NCBI GenBank assembly: GCA_001579985.1
Contig: LRSR01011482.1
Coordinates: 1 to 64,000, forward strand
Origin: Hypsibius dujardini
Taxonomy: Eukaryota; Tardigrada; Eutardigrada; Parachela; Hypsibiidae
Reading direction: 5' to 3'
Length of the DNA stretch: 64,000 nucleotides
Part shown: piece by piece, positions 20,974 to 33,052 of the stretch
How positions within the stretch are numbered: position 1 is the stretch's first letter
Layout of the letters: each line of letters opens with the position of its first letter
Notes under the pieces: model-generated
What the model was told of the DNA's origin: nothing
The model's input: the letters and a program-made list of their open reading frames with translations, nothing else
Database searches by the model: none
Program-made: the position numbers and the translations under genes

Positions 20974-21780
20974 AGCGAGTAATTGTGCCCCGGTTCGAAA
21001 TTTTGGAGAGAGAAGAAAGCGAAACAACGCGCGCAAGGAGATTATTGTGATCTTTAAAAATTCCCGGGAATGATGTTTACGGTACACTTTACGTGCGGTG
21101 TCAGTGTGTGTGTACATGGTATGTGTGGTGATTGCGCAGGGTTTACAGGTAAATACCCCTCGCGGAAGAGGTCTCGTGAGAGCGATGTACCTGTAAAGCT
21201 GCTAGAGAGGAGAGGAGCCGACTGGGGAAAACCGGTCGATAATTTGAGGCTCTCTCTCGACTCTCGAGCGCAGCCCCGCGAACCACCATCCGCGGGATAG
21301 ATGGATGGAATGCAACGGATGAGGCACCGGAAGTGACTTCACCTGGTTGATCGATTGTGTGCGGAGATCCCCCGTCGAGGAGGGTAGGTTCCTCCTTGGT
21401 CTCGACGGCTGATCTCTGTAGTAGAAACCCGACGTGAGTGCATGACTAATCCACGAGATGCCGGCTAATATTCAAGAAGGTCGCGCTCACAGGTGTTCTC
21501 CCCCTCCCCCTCGCGGCAAAATCAATATCAGGCCAGCGTGATTTAAATGTCATTTAAATCAAACATTTTACATTCGACTCTGTAGACCACATATTAATTT
21601 AACTTAAATAGCGTTTTTAGCCTGGAACTGTATTCTTAACCGGTTACGTCAAAGAAAGACTAGTAGAATTTAAAAACTAAAACCATCGGTGCTGGAAGTG
21701 AAAGAGAGGGCACGATTGACTGACTGGAAAGTTTCAGCAGTCTGAATGGATTGAAAGATCACACGTGAGGGGGTACTCAT
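20974..21780. other. Intergenic: INPP5E promoter side and transporter 1 3' flank
   Basis: The left half (to about 21520) is GC-rich with several CG dinucleotides, as expected for a 5' region. The right half (from about 21650) is similar to 25260-25345, so it belongs to the duplicated transporter block. An upstream in-frame ATG at 21117 could extend INPP5E, but 20973 is the simpler start. Confidence 0.5.
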
Positions 21781-24488
21781 TTAACCGCAACAGAAATTCC
21801 GCAAAAACGGTTTAACCTTAAGGGAAACACGGTTGTCCGGAATGACAATGATGAGGAAACCGACAACAATCAGCCCGCTGCCGAGCATCTCCAGATGGGT
21901 GAACTTCACTCCGCGGATCCAGATATCGATCACTGAAATAAAAAAATAACTGCTGTTGAAGATGACTTGCACAGGGTGCTGGTACCATGTAGGCAGGGTC
22001 CATAAAGGAGTTCACTTATAATTTAACTTTATGACCCTTTCCGTATCAATCAGGGAGTGAAAGAGATTTATCGATTGCGCCTAGATCGGAAATGATCGAC
22101 CCTATGTCAAGGGCTGTTTCTGCGACAAGAGTATACAAAGGCAGCAACGAAAGAAAAAAAACACACAGTCAGGCATACAGACAAGAGGGCAGACAAAGAG
22201 ACAGGAAGATAGACATGCAGGCACGCAGACTGACAGATAGATAGGCAAATGAACAGACATGCAGACAGACAGACAGACAGATCAGACAGAGACAGACAGA
22301 CAAACAAGACAAACAGACAAAAAGACAGACAGTCGGACAGACACGCAGATAAGCAGGCAGGCACACACAGGCAGAAAAGTAGTAATAACCAAAACAGAAG
22401 CAAACGTAAACTATTGCAAATTCAGAGCAACTCACCGACATTTAGCGGGATGCGTAGAAGACTGCCGAAAGACATCAACAGAGGAGTCGCCAGACCAATG
22501 CCAAAATTCATGCACATGGCCGTCGCTAAAAATTCCAAACCACAATAAGAATAGCCTGATGTCAAGTATCCAGTTACCCGTACAGCCGAGGCCGGCTCAG
22601 CACTTACTCCAAGAACAAGCAACCGAACAAAGCAGCAACGCCCATGGCACCGTCTTCCATTCCCAGATTTCTACCCCGGACAGCTTCGTCCATAGGGGCA
22701 ACCACCAGAAGATAGTAAGCATGTACAAGGAACTTGAACTCATAAAGCAGCAACACTGTCCGAAAGATATTTTGTTGAAGATCACTTTGTAGTATGTCTG
22801 GAAAGGTAACAAAGGTAACGTCAAGCCCTCATTAACCCGGCATTTTCTGTTCTCCGGATAGGCAGAATATTTAAACCAGAATAGATCTATAGACCCCGGA
22901 ATTAATTATACGTACAATGTTAAAAGAAAACATAGTGGTCGAAAGCATGACCAGTCCGATTCCGGTGGCCGAACTCGAATGAAAGCCCTTGGCGTATGCA
23001 ATCAGACCAACACCGCTCAGCGATACAAAAACCGCAATAACCTGAAAGAAACAGTTTACAAGTAAACTGACAACAAAAATATGAACAAAGCAAGAAATCG
23101 AACCACCTTTATCATTAGCACTTTGTGTCGCAAAAAAACCACTGCGATAAAATACACCAGAGCCACTGCAAAAATAGAACCGTCCGAAACATGAATTACT
23201 GCGTAATGTAATTCAACAGTTAATGCTTGATTTAATCATTACTCATCGATGGCCGGTTATTAGTGTTCTTCTTTAAATAAAGCGCAGATAAATGGTAAAA
23301 TTAAAATAAAATAAAAGTAATCCTTCAACTCGTTAGCAAATTTTAATTAGAAGAATGATGTCATGGTAAAAAAACACACCAGCATTCCAATACTAAAAGA
23401 AAAGATTTGAAGTAAGACTTGTAAAACGTTTAAATGAAATAAGTTTGATTAAAAGTAAAAGTAAAAGTACAATTATCCTAATTAAATTCAAAGTTTATTT
23501 TTCCCTTGGTTCTTCAAACGGCAGCCTTGCTCGATTTAATTTGATTTCTCAAATACCTAACAACTGACATACCTTGAGTGGTTCCAACCGCAGTCACCTC
23601 CGACACGGTGGCATATGATACGGCCATAAAAATCAGCGACATGACCAGCACGATAAAGGACGTTAGTATTCCGATGCTCCTAATCACAAAGATAGGTAAG
23701 GGGTCGCACGATTTGAAGATGGAAGTGTTCCTAAAACGCAAGCATACACTCATTATAATACACAGGTAAAGTGACCAATCAATCAAACGTCACAAACGAC
23801 AAAAACCTCAAAATCCTTCCCATCGCTACGGAACTTCCTCGAGATCGCGCCACAATCCACACCGTTATCACGTAAACCGGCAACGTAAAAAGCCGAATGA
23901 TATTTCCGGTAAATAATATAAAAAATGGTGCGTTGAAGGAATCGCTGAAAACGTTCTTCAACAGCTGTTGATCGAGGACGGCACTGCAAACGCCGAGCAA
24001 CAGCACCGCGACGGCTAGGCCTATTTTGGACTTTTCCTGCGACGCGGGTAATTCCACAATCGGGACGCCACATGGTGCAGCTGATGCCTGGATGGTCTCT
24101 GTGTGAAATAAAAAAGAGTGGCGTGGATCGGACTGAGTGCGAATGAGGAGGAGCCGGCGACCCGGAATGTACCTTCGTCAACGGGATTGTCTAACTCATC
24201 GTCGACTTTGCCATTTTCCCCTCGAGCCGCTGTTCTGGTCAGTGAATATCGCAAACATTCATTCGAAGCCACATTATCTGCGGGATATCACGAAAATGAA
24301 ATCGAAGAAATTGTCTGACAACTGAGTGAGTGCGAGGCGACGAACTAACCATCATCCGAGTACTGCTTGAAGACGTCTCTTTCCCCAGGGTGCTCGCACT
24401 CATCCGGCTTGCCGCTGCGGATACTGGAATGGCGCCGCTTGGCATCAAGGTCGAGGGCAAAGTCCAAATCGGTTAAGGAGATAGTCAT
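21781..24488 (-). CDS. SLC35F3/F4-like transporter, copy 1
   Basis: Nine exons: 24488-24350, 24277-24173, 24098-23807, 23730-23573, 23165-23107, 23041-22916, 22797-22608, 22525-22436, 21932-21781. The lengths sum to 437 codons with every phase in agreement (436 residues). After a polar N-terminus of about 95 residues come roughly ten hydrophobic segments of the drug/metabolite transporter superfamily. FNAPFFILFTGNIIRLFTLP, the VSEVTAVGTTQ segment, MNFGIGLATPLLMSFGSLL and the final VGFLIIVIPDN align with SLC35F3/F4. SLC35F3 has been linked to thiamine transport in humans; the substrate here is unknown. Most donors are standard; exon 3 uses GTTTTT, weak but kept as GTTTCT in the paralogue. The gene is a tandem copy of the one at 25404. 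Confidence 0.88.
22155..22378. repeat. CAGA-type tract in intron 8 of transporter copy 1
   Basis: Degenerate CAGA/CAGG repeats on the plus strand between exons 8 and 9. A matching tract lies in the same intron of the paralogue (26560-26700). Confidence 0.85.
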
Positions 24489-25403
24489 ATTGTGGTTGCC
24501 ACAGTGACAAAAAAGTTATTGAAAAATCAAAATTTATTCACCTAAGAAAAGGAAGCGGCGTCAAGAGTATCGTAATCTAAGTTGCCACTAAAATAATACA
24601 TTTGCCTTAAAGTGTACCACTCAAAATTTAAATTTAGATAAATATACCCTGTTGGTTAATTAGAAAAGGTTTATATTATTCCTCGTTGCAGTAAAACGTA
24701 ATAAAATAAATATGGATACAATGTTTCCTCCGAATATCACGATCAGCTGTTGATTGAACGGCTGTTGAACGCCTGATTGGCCAATTTTTCAATGCTGGAG
24801 AGGTGGATTGCTAATTGGGCAACTCGTTTCCATTCGTTAATTTTAGTTATACGCATTTCTCATTGGTCTGATTGATTTTGATTTTCAAGCGAAAGCCCAT
24901 TCACAAGAATCACAAGACTACACCAGACAGAAGGGGCGGGCCATTTTGCGTTTGTTTTGACTGGATCCGCACGATCGACGGCACATACTGTCTTATCCAG
25001 TCAAAAGCAGCCACAAGACTCCTGCAGGGGAAACAGAAGTAGTTTGATTTTGAATTGTTTTTATGCCATTGTCTGCACCCTATATCGCCCCAATTAGCAC
25101 GTAATGCCGCGGAATAAACGGATGAATAAATCTGGTCCGTCGCCAGCCTAGAGAAGTAGTACGAGGGTAGATGTGGAGAAGCCGGCTGTTTCGTTCTATC
25201 CAAGTATCCATGGTTCATCCTCAAAAGTCGAAACATTTTATTCACCGGCTCCGCCAAAGGGAAACTTAATTTAAACTTAGACAGATAGAATTTAGAAACC
25301 AAAACCACCGGGTCATGAGAGTGAAAGAAAGAGAGCATGATTGACTGACTTAGAAGATTCGTTAATTTGATTAGATTGAAAGATCATTTGTGAGGCTACT
25401 GAG
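24489..25403. other. Intergenic between the tandem transporters
   Basis: Contains the copy 1 promoter side, with GATCAGCTGTTGAT at 24741 (253 bases before the start) and a GC box (GGGGCGGG near 24930). From about 25260 it is 3' flank of copy 2 similar to 21650-21740. No other gene seen. Confidence 0.5.
24741..24754. promoter_or_regulatory. Conserved E-box motif upstream of transporter copy 1
   Basis: GATCAGCTGTTGAT contains the E-box CAGCTG. The same 14 bases lie at 29081-29094, at almost the same distance (255 against 253 bases) from the start codon of copy 2, while flanks have drifted. It may bind a bHLH factor. Confidence 0.5.
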
Positions 25404-28400
25404 CTAACCGCAGCAGAGATTCTGGAATAAAGGTTTAATCTTCAAGGAAACACGGTTGTCCGGAATGACAATGATGAGGAAGCCGACAATAATCAGCACG
25501 CTGCCGAGCATCTCCAGCTGAGTGAACTCCACGCCGCGGATCCAGATATCGATCACTGTCAAAACAGGAAACTGTTGATTACTTACGATAATACGATAAT
25601 ATATGCGCAGAGTGGTACTACAGTATAGGCCGCATACAGTCAGCCCCAAGAAAACCTCTCCTTGCACAACATAGACTTTTTGCGCATAGAAAGAGATGTG
25701 GTGCGACAAGTGTGCCAATAGAATGTTCTCGAAATTACGTATTGCAGGTTATTCAACCGTGTGGCTCACCAAAAATTAGCTTATCACGCGATCTCGAAAA
25801 ACAAAGAGCAATTTACCTATATACAGTATTCCAATAACTGATGACTTAACCGCAGGGAAACTGCCCACAGTAATCGAATTCGAATTCTTATCAGCTGTTT
25901 TTGCAGTTGTTCATGACTGCTTTTTTTCTGCCGTTGCTATCGCTCTTGATTGGCTTGATTTAGTAAAGTTGTTGTTCAAAATGATCAACGAAAGGCGAAT
26001 TCCTCCTGAAGCAGCAATGGCAGTTCATACTGCAGGACTCCATGCCTGCACGGATTGATAAATTTGTGCAGGATTCCTGATTTCGATTGGGGTATTGAGG
26101 TTCAACGTTTTAAATTCTAGTTACTAACCTTTTTTTTCAATATATCTGTGATGTTTAAATTTCCTGGTTCCGAAGTTGTTTTTTTTTCTCATTGTTTGAA
26201 TTGTTTAAATTTTTATTCCTGTTATCTAATTTTTTTATTCCTTGCCTATTCGTGTTTTGATTCGAAATACAATGTATGATTATGCATAACGTGTACACTA
26301 CATGTCCTGATTGGTCGTACAGAAACGGTGAAATTTAGGGCGGAGTTTTCAGTCAGTTTGAACAGCAAAAGTCACGTGATGAGTTCTTTTGGGGCTGACT
26401 GTACAGTAGTTCCTCGGTTATTTGACTTGATGGAGTTGAACTGATTTATCGATTGCGCTTAGTTCGGAAACGATTGCTCCTAATTCAAGGGTTTTTTTCT
26501 GTGGCAAGCACGTATACAGGCAGCAAAGGATTCAATGGAATAAAACGCATGCAGACAAAAGAGCGACAGACAAATAGGACAGACAAGCAAACAGGCAGAT
26601 GTACTATTGACAGACTTACAATAGAGTGATAGACAAACAAAATAGGCAGGCAGACAGGCAGACAGACAGTCAGACAGATGAACAGACAGACACAAAACAG
26701 GACTATTACGCCTCCAAAAATCAGACCAACTTTTCAACTTACCCACATTTAGCGGAATGCGTAGAAGACTGCCGAAAGACATCAGCAGGGGAGTGGCCAG
26801 ACCAAGGCCAAAATTCATGGACATAGACGACGCTAAAAAGTCGAAACCATAATGAGAAGAGATTGATCAAGGAACCAGTTACCTGCAGAGCCACAGCCGG
26901 AGGCGGGACTTAAGCTCAAACACTCACTCCAAGAACAAGCAACCGAACAGAGCAGCAACGCCCAGGGTACCGTCTTCCATTCCCAGATTTCCACGCCGGA
27001 TAACTTCGTCCATAGGGGCAACCACCAGAAGACCGCGAGCATGTACAAGGAAGTTGCGCTTAGAAAGCAGCAACACTGTCCGAAGGATATCTTGTTGTAG
27101 ATAACTTTATAGTATGTCTGGAATGCATGAAAGGTAATGTCAGTAACAGTAGTACATCAAGTCGTCATTTTTTTTCTCATTCCTACTCATAAGTACAGCA
27201 GAATAGAGCTATAGACTTCTGAATGAAATATGCGTACAATGTTAAAAGAAAACATGATTGTTGAAAGCATGACCAGTCCGATTCCGGTGGCCGAACTCGA
27301 ATGGAAGCCTTTGGCGTATGCAATCAGACCAACACCGCTCAGCGATACAACTACCGCAAAGACCTGTAAAGAAAAGAGTTAAAAATAACAGCGAGGAAAA
27401 TGAAATTAAAAACCCGTTACCTTTATTATTAGCACTTTATGACGCAGAAAGACTACTGCGATAAAATACACCAGAGCCACTGCAAAGAAAGTAACAGTCG
27501 AAGGTACTGTGTGAGATACTCTGTAATGTAACAATCTATGATTGATTGGATTGTTACCGATCGAAAACTGATACGTTACTATTCTAAACAACACATGAAA
27601 GTGCGAAAACTAAACCAAAAAACGAATACAGTAAGCATTCAATTCACTGGCGAATCTCAGCTAAAAGTAAAACACGCTAAAAAGAAACAAGAAGCCAGCA
27701 TTCCAATATCAAAAAGCTGGGATCTCAAATTATTTTCATATCTCAAAGATAACGTATAAATTAAATTAAATTAAGTAAAAGTAAACGTAAATATAAATGT
27801 AAAGATAACATGTTTCGAAATGTATTAACAGTGAGTAGTTCTGCATTTGTCTTGGTTCCCCATGATATATTGTTCGATTTCATTTGGTTTGTTAAATATA
27901 TAATAATTACATACCTTGAGTAGTTCCAACCGCAGTTACCTCTGACACAGTGGCATACGATACGGCCATAAAAACCAGCGACATGATCAGCACGATAAAA
28001 GACGTTATTATTCCGATGCTTCTAATCACGAAGATAGGTAAAGGATCGCGTGATTTGAAAACCGACGTATCCCTAAAAGAACAAAAAAACCCATCACAAT
28101 TCTCCAGTAAAGTGACCAATCAATCAAACGGTCACAAACGGCAGAAACCTCAAAATCCTTCCCAACGCCGCGGGACGTCCTCGAGATCGCGCCACAATCC
28201 ACACCGTCATCACGTAAACCGGCAACGTAAAAAGCCGAATGATATTTCCGGTAAATAATATAAAAAATGGTGCGTTGAAGGAGTCGCTGAAAACGTTCTT
28301 CAACAGCTGTTGATCGAGAACGGAGCTGCAAACACCGAGCAACAGCACCGCGACGGCTAGGCCTATTTTGGACTTTTCCTGCGGCGGGGGTAATTCCACG

Positions 28401-28826
28401 ACCGGAATACCGCATGGTGCAGCTGATGCCTGGATGGTCTCTGTGTGAAATAAAAAAAGAATGGCGTGGCTCGGAATGAGTGCGAGTGAGAGCGAGCTGG
28501 CGACCCGGAGTGTACCTTCGTCAACGGGATCGTCCAAGTCGTCACCCACTTTCCCATTTCCCCCTGCAGCCGCTGTTTCAGCCAACTGATATTGCAAATA
28601 CTCATTGAACGCCTCTGCTTCTGCGGAATATGATAAAAAAAGAAATGGGCCAAATTCTACAAGAACTGGAAGAGTGCGAGACGAAGACCAAACCCTCATC
28701 GGTGCGTCGCTTGAGGACGTCTGTCTTCTTAGGGTGCTCGCACTCGTCCGGCTTGACAATGCGGATACTTGAATGGCGCCGTTTAGCATCGGGGTCGAGG
28801 GCAAAGTTCAAATCCGAGATGGTCAT
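25404..28826 (-). CDS. SLC35F3/F4-like transporter, copy 2
   Basis: Nine exons: 28826-28694, 28620-28516, 28440-28149, 28072-27915, 27479-27421, 27363-27238, 27117-26928, 26832-26743, 25555-25404. They sum to 435 codons (434 residues) with the same phases as copy 1. Exons 2 to 9 are equal in length to those of copy 1; only exon 1 differs (six bases shorter), and the polar N-terminus is the most diverged part. Membrane segments are nearly identical (for example VSEVTAVGTTQ and ATPLLMSFGSLLRIPLN). The same membrane transport role is expected, probably in Golgi or plasma membrane; the substrate is unknown. A recent tandem duplication that took promoter and 3' flank along explains the pair. Confidence 0.88.
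26560..26700. repeat. CAGA-type tract in intron 8 of transporter copy 2
   Basis: Degenerate CAGA/CAGG units on the plus strand in the homologous intron to the tract of copy 1. Confidence 0.85.
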
Positions 28827-30387
28827 GTTGTTGTGTGGAAATGATAAAAGGTTATTACCAACCAATAAATTTATCACCGAATTCAGACCGATAAAAAAAA
28901 GAAGCGGCCGCAAGAGTATAGCAATTAAAATTTGACAGTAAACGAAACATTTGTCTTATGCTGTGGCTCTCTCGAAATTTAAAGCTTAATACAACATTTT
29001 TGGTAAAACCTAAAAGGTTTAGAAGTAAAAGGTAATAAATGAAATACGGAATTAATTGGTAGAAATGTTGCCCCAAGCGTGATCAGCTGTTGATCAGCTG
29101 TTGTAAGTCTGAATGGTTGATATAGTAACCTAATCATTTTCATTCATCAATTCTACTTGATGCGTTTCTGATTGGCCCATTTCGATTTTGATTGATTTTG
29201 ATTGGACTTTGAACGATCCCCATTTTCCAGCAACCACCAGACTACGCGAAACAGACCGGGCGGGGTCTGTTTACGTTCGCTCGCCTGTTTTGATGGATGA
29301 ACGGCCAAACAAGAACAACCCAGATTTGACACGTTGGCAGTCTGGCCAATCATAAACGGCTACAATACTCCCGTATAAAACAGCAAAAGACACAAGCACA
29401 TTTTAATTGACGGGAATTTGGACGACTTTGGGCATCGCATAAATTGATTCAGGCACGAAATACCACTGACTAAATGGATGAAAAAAATTGATGTGTCTTC
29501 AGAAGTGCGATGGAGATTGCCCATTTCTAAGGGAGATGGGTTCTAACGGGAGCTGTTGAGCCTAGTGTTGATTAAATATATTTTAAATATATCCTAAATG
29601 GCTCAAAAATTTGATTTTTATTTTGAATAAAATACATTTTACTTTGTCTTAAGTTACGAGAATAGAAATTGCTATTTAAAAGCATATTCTTGTTTTTACA
29701 GAAACTAAATTTACTTTAAGCGTTGCCATATTTTACTTAAAATCTTATAAAATGCTAAAATCTGACTGTTCGTTTATATAACATAATTCGTTTATTAAAA
29801 TGAACGTTGCCGGTGAATTTTAATTTATTAAATATTGAATATTTCAATTCAATTTCCACAAATGAACCACATTATTAGTCGAGCCCATTTCTGAAGTGTC
29901 TTGTTCCTCGTACTACTCATCGTTTGTACAGGCATAAACACATTTGGTTCCATAGTTTCACTATACTAGGTAGTAGGTACTCTTCCCCAAATCATTCGTC
30001 CCGAACTTTTATTGCCATAGTGAGATGTGCCAATAACTCATGTTTTATTAAATTTATGCGGAATTTGAGTTCAATTTAGTAATCTGCCGCCAGTAATTGA
30101 GAATTGAGGGCACGACTGTAGACTTTGTACGATGTCATCTACTGTCTAATATATACATACTATAGAGTAATGGAGACCCTGACGTGAGTTTAGTCATAGC
30201 AAATAGATTTGCTGGAAGATATCCCCTTGAGTAGCTCTATAAACAACGTGCGTGATAACGGACTGAATGTTGTGTCGTCATCGGTCTTGGACTAGCAAAA
30301 CAATCTCTCCAGAATACATATAAAGCCTTCAATTGCGTACTCAAGTAGTAGTATCGTTTAGACAGAAACGAATCAATACATTTGAGG
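28827..30387. other. Intergenic between transporter copy 2 and the bZIP-like gene
   Basis: Holds GATCAGCTGTTGAT (29081), a GC box near 29262 and very AT-rich DNA (29570-30060). A TATA-like ATATAAAG at about 30319 lies 70 bases before the plus-strand start at 30388. Nothing else seen. Confidence 0.5.
29081..29094. promoter_or_regulatory. Conserved E-box motif upstream of transporter copy 2
   Basis: GATCAGCTGTTGAT as at 24741, here followed by a partial second copy (CAGCTGTTG). It lies 255 bases from the start codon. Confidence 0.5.
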
Positions 30388-31101
30388 ATGAACATCTGGC
30401 CGGAAAACCTTCCTCAAAATTCGCTGTCTACTTCATTAGGAATTTCATTTAATCTTGAAAGTGCCGGGGAGAATTCGATCGCACCATTCACCGATACCTC
30501 TTCCTCGTGGGACGAGTTATTCGCCGAGATGGAGCATAATTTGAAAGGTATCTACTGTTACTATGCTGTATTATTCAATTTGAAAGAGAACGACGCAGAG
30601 GTCTGAAGAGTTTTTCATTGCAGTTGTCACTGCTCTGGACGAAAATGATCAGTTCTCTCGCGACCTGACAAATAATCCGCAAGTTAAAGTCGAGGTGAAT
30701 CGTTCGTCGGCTGAACCAGGCAAAGAAAGTGGCAGTGTCATTAGTGAGGCTTCTTCTTCGGTCAGGAAGAAGGGATTGAAAACACAGGGCGCGTAAGTTA
30801 GTAAATTATAATTATTACTTAATTTAATTGTATAAGATCTACTATTCAGTACGATTTATTTATGGCAGTTGTTATTTTATCTGTTACTGATTATATATCA
30901 GAGTAATAATGTCCCATTATACTGCTTATTTCCAGAGCTCACGCCAAAAAGACCCGTGAACGAAATGACGAGTACGTGGCCATTCTGGAAACGAATCTGG
31001 ATGCAGCAGAGTCCGATATCCGGAAGTTGGTGGAGGCATTAAGCATTTCCCATCAGCAAGTCCAGTATCTTCTGGAACGCTTAAAGATGACTTGGAAGTA
31101 A
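30388..31101 (+). CDS. Small bZIP-like protein
   Basis: Three exons: 30388-30547, 30624-30792 and 30936-31101; phases 1 and 2 agree and the product has 164 residues. The N-terminal half is Ser/Asn-rich with an acidic patch (SSSWDELFAEME) that could activate transcription. The last exon encodes AHAKKTRERNDEYVAILE followed by spaced Leu/Ile/Val residues. This matches the second half of a bZIP basic region (T-R-x-R-x-x-x-Y-x-x-x-L-E) and about four heptads of zipper. The usual invariant Asn eight positions before the Arg is missing (Gly), so DNA binding may be altered, or it may act by dimerising with other bZIP proteins. A TATA-like box stands about 70 bases upstream. The family within bZIP is not clear. 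Confidence 0.65.
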
Positions 31102-32449
31102 ATCAACCTCGCGGCGATGTGTGTTGTTATAGCATGTGTACTGCTACCAGAACAGTACATGTACTATCATCTTATCCTATTTTTTTACATTAGCCGCACC
31201 AGAAAGTACTTACAAACGATCCACCTTTTCCTGTTATTATAGGTAATTCGTAAAAGAGTCCGTCTTTATATAACAAATTTCTATGCAAGCCACTGAAAAA
31301 TCCGGTCACTGGCAGGCAACCAAAACTGTACCGGAGATTCTAGTTATGATGCAGCCTGCGTCTCAGAAGAATCGCTTTGCAAATTTTGTCTGTCCGATTT
31401 TAAACTTGAAGAAATAGTGTACCAGCGACTCCCGTCTACTTCCTGTCGACTTTACAACTCTTTTTCTACGGTATATAATGTTTATATAAAACTAGTTTAA
31501 TTACTGTAGAATACTACGCTTTCGACACCGAGCCTGAAAGTGCATAAACGGACGCACTTCTACCTAGGGTAATCAGTTCCATCAGATTAATATGTTTCTA
31601 ATTGGGTGAGAAACATTTATTATTTAGGGTAAAGTTACAAGGGGTAAGGAATGCCTCTGTTTACAGTAGTACGTCATCATTATCAGGAATGGGATATGCC
31701 CTAACGACGTCTCATTCATAGTTTTTTTATGACTGAATATCAACAAGCACTAAACAGATGTTTAAATGATTTCTCTGTTGATGAAATAAACAATTTGATG
31801 GCATGCGCAGTGCGCCATTTCGCCCAAGTTTTTATCCCATTAGTTAGCATTGTAATTATACAAATTGACGCGTTTAGGGGAGAGGCGACAGGGGCATTTG
31901 ACCCCCACGGGTTTTGAGAAAAGAAGTAATAACAATTTTTCATAAACCAAAAAAGTAAGGCAAGGGTGCCCCCTTACTTTATTGAATTTTTGGATAACCA
32001 AATTGCAAGAAAAAGAGGGTTCAGCGGAAAAAATCGCCTGTGACGCCTGCCCTTAAACGCGCCTATTATACACACTCCCAAACATTTAGAACTTTAATAT
32101 GACTAGTTGATTCTTTTTAAATGTTTGGTATTATCAAATATTATAATCATAACCCGATTAATAAAATGAGTGTATGACAAGGTCGTATGAAGAGTCCGCC
32201 GCATATTTTGAATACTTAGTATTATGGCATTTGATCAGTATTTTCAGTATTTACTTTAATTAGAATTCATTCACCGCCATACCGTATTTAATTTTGTTTA
32301 AAACTTTGATTTATATTAGCTGAAAAATTAATTTAAATTGAGCAAAATGTGATTTTGAATCAGATTTAAAATTAGCGTCTCAAAAATGAATTTAAAGGAA
32401 TAAAAATTTAATTTAATTGCGAACCATCTTTAATTAAAATTATTTAAAG
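31102..32449. other. Intergenic, AT-rich
   Basis: 3' flank of the bZIP-like gene and AT-rich DNA. A 62-codon plus-strand frame from 31729 has an ATG but no splice or family support. Confidence 0.5.
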
Positions 32450-32456
32450 GAAATCA

Positions 32457-33052
32457 CTATAGCCCCACCTTTTCCCACCCATTCACTATGGTCCCACCCT
32501 TTTAATTTGTTTAATTGAAATACAATGAAAAATTAATTTCAAGACGTTACCAGGATACTTAATTATTCATAAGATATATCACTGATTGATGGAATGATTG
32601 ATATGCAAGAGCCAAACAATTTTCAATAATAGTTTATTAGTACTCTGACTTTAGTATCGAGACAAAATGAGTGAGAGTGGCAGCTCCGTCGTAGATGACG
32701 GGGACCGCTCAGATGACAATGAAGGTATTTCCGACTTGGAACAGACAGGCTCCCAAGAAGCGGAGGAGCTTTACCAACCAAAGATATCGGCAGCGAAAGA
32801 TCTCAAGAACCGGTATGCTTCATATGCTGATTGTGAAATCGACTTTCTGTCATAATCTTGTAACCGCTAAAACAATCCTTATTTAGTCTCGTGGTGTTCG
32901 ATTTTATCTGTAATAAATCAAGAACAGTCATCCGTTCCATTATTCAACTTTATTTAAATTAAAAAACGAAAAGGGTGGGACTATAGTGAAAGGGTGGGAA
33001 AAAGATGGGACTATGGTGAAAAGGTGGGAAAAGGGTAGGACTATAGTGGTAC
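32457..33052. mobile_element. Inverted-repeat element with CACTATAGTCCCACC ends
   Basis: The left end reads CACTATAGCCCCACC and the right end, read inward, CACTATAGTCCTACCC. Both ends hold several tandem units of CACTATAGTCCCACC plus TTTTCCCACC. The outer flanks (AATTATTTAAA on both sides, inverted) suggest the true ends may lie slightly further out. The interior carries a plus-strand exon-like frame (32667). It looks like a small DNA transposon, perhaps CACTA-like by its end sequence, but the class is uncertain. Confidence 0.6.
32667..32855 (+). CDS. Possible small acidic ORF or first exon inside the inverted-repeat element
   Basis: An ATG in good context opens 62 codons rich in Ser, Asp and Glu (MSESGSSVVDDGDRSDD...). 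A donor (GTATGC) after LKNR at 32812 would end an exon in phase 2. It could then join in frame to an acceptor at 34633 inside the next gene, giving LKNR-TGTVRSKIERKIRSRKQ. Acidic Ser-rich N-termini are also common in transposases. No functional claim is possible. Confidence 0.3.
   Translation: MSESGSSVVDDGDRSDDNEGISDLEQTGSQEAEELYQPKISAAKDLKNRYASYADCEIDFLS

Noticed and set aside
20350-21073. 210- and 131-codon plus-strand frames
   Set aside because: Opposite INPP5E exon 1; low-complexity mirror of its Pro/Ser/Thr-rich N-terminus.
22107-22441. Cys/Leu/Ser-rich frames (VCLSVCL...)
   Set aside because: Translation of the CAGA/CTGT tract. The same holds near 20067, 26480, 41989, 61359 and 62231.
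32695-32886. Second overlapping frame at the 32667 ORF
   Set aside because: Out-of-frame shadow with poorer start context.
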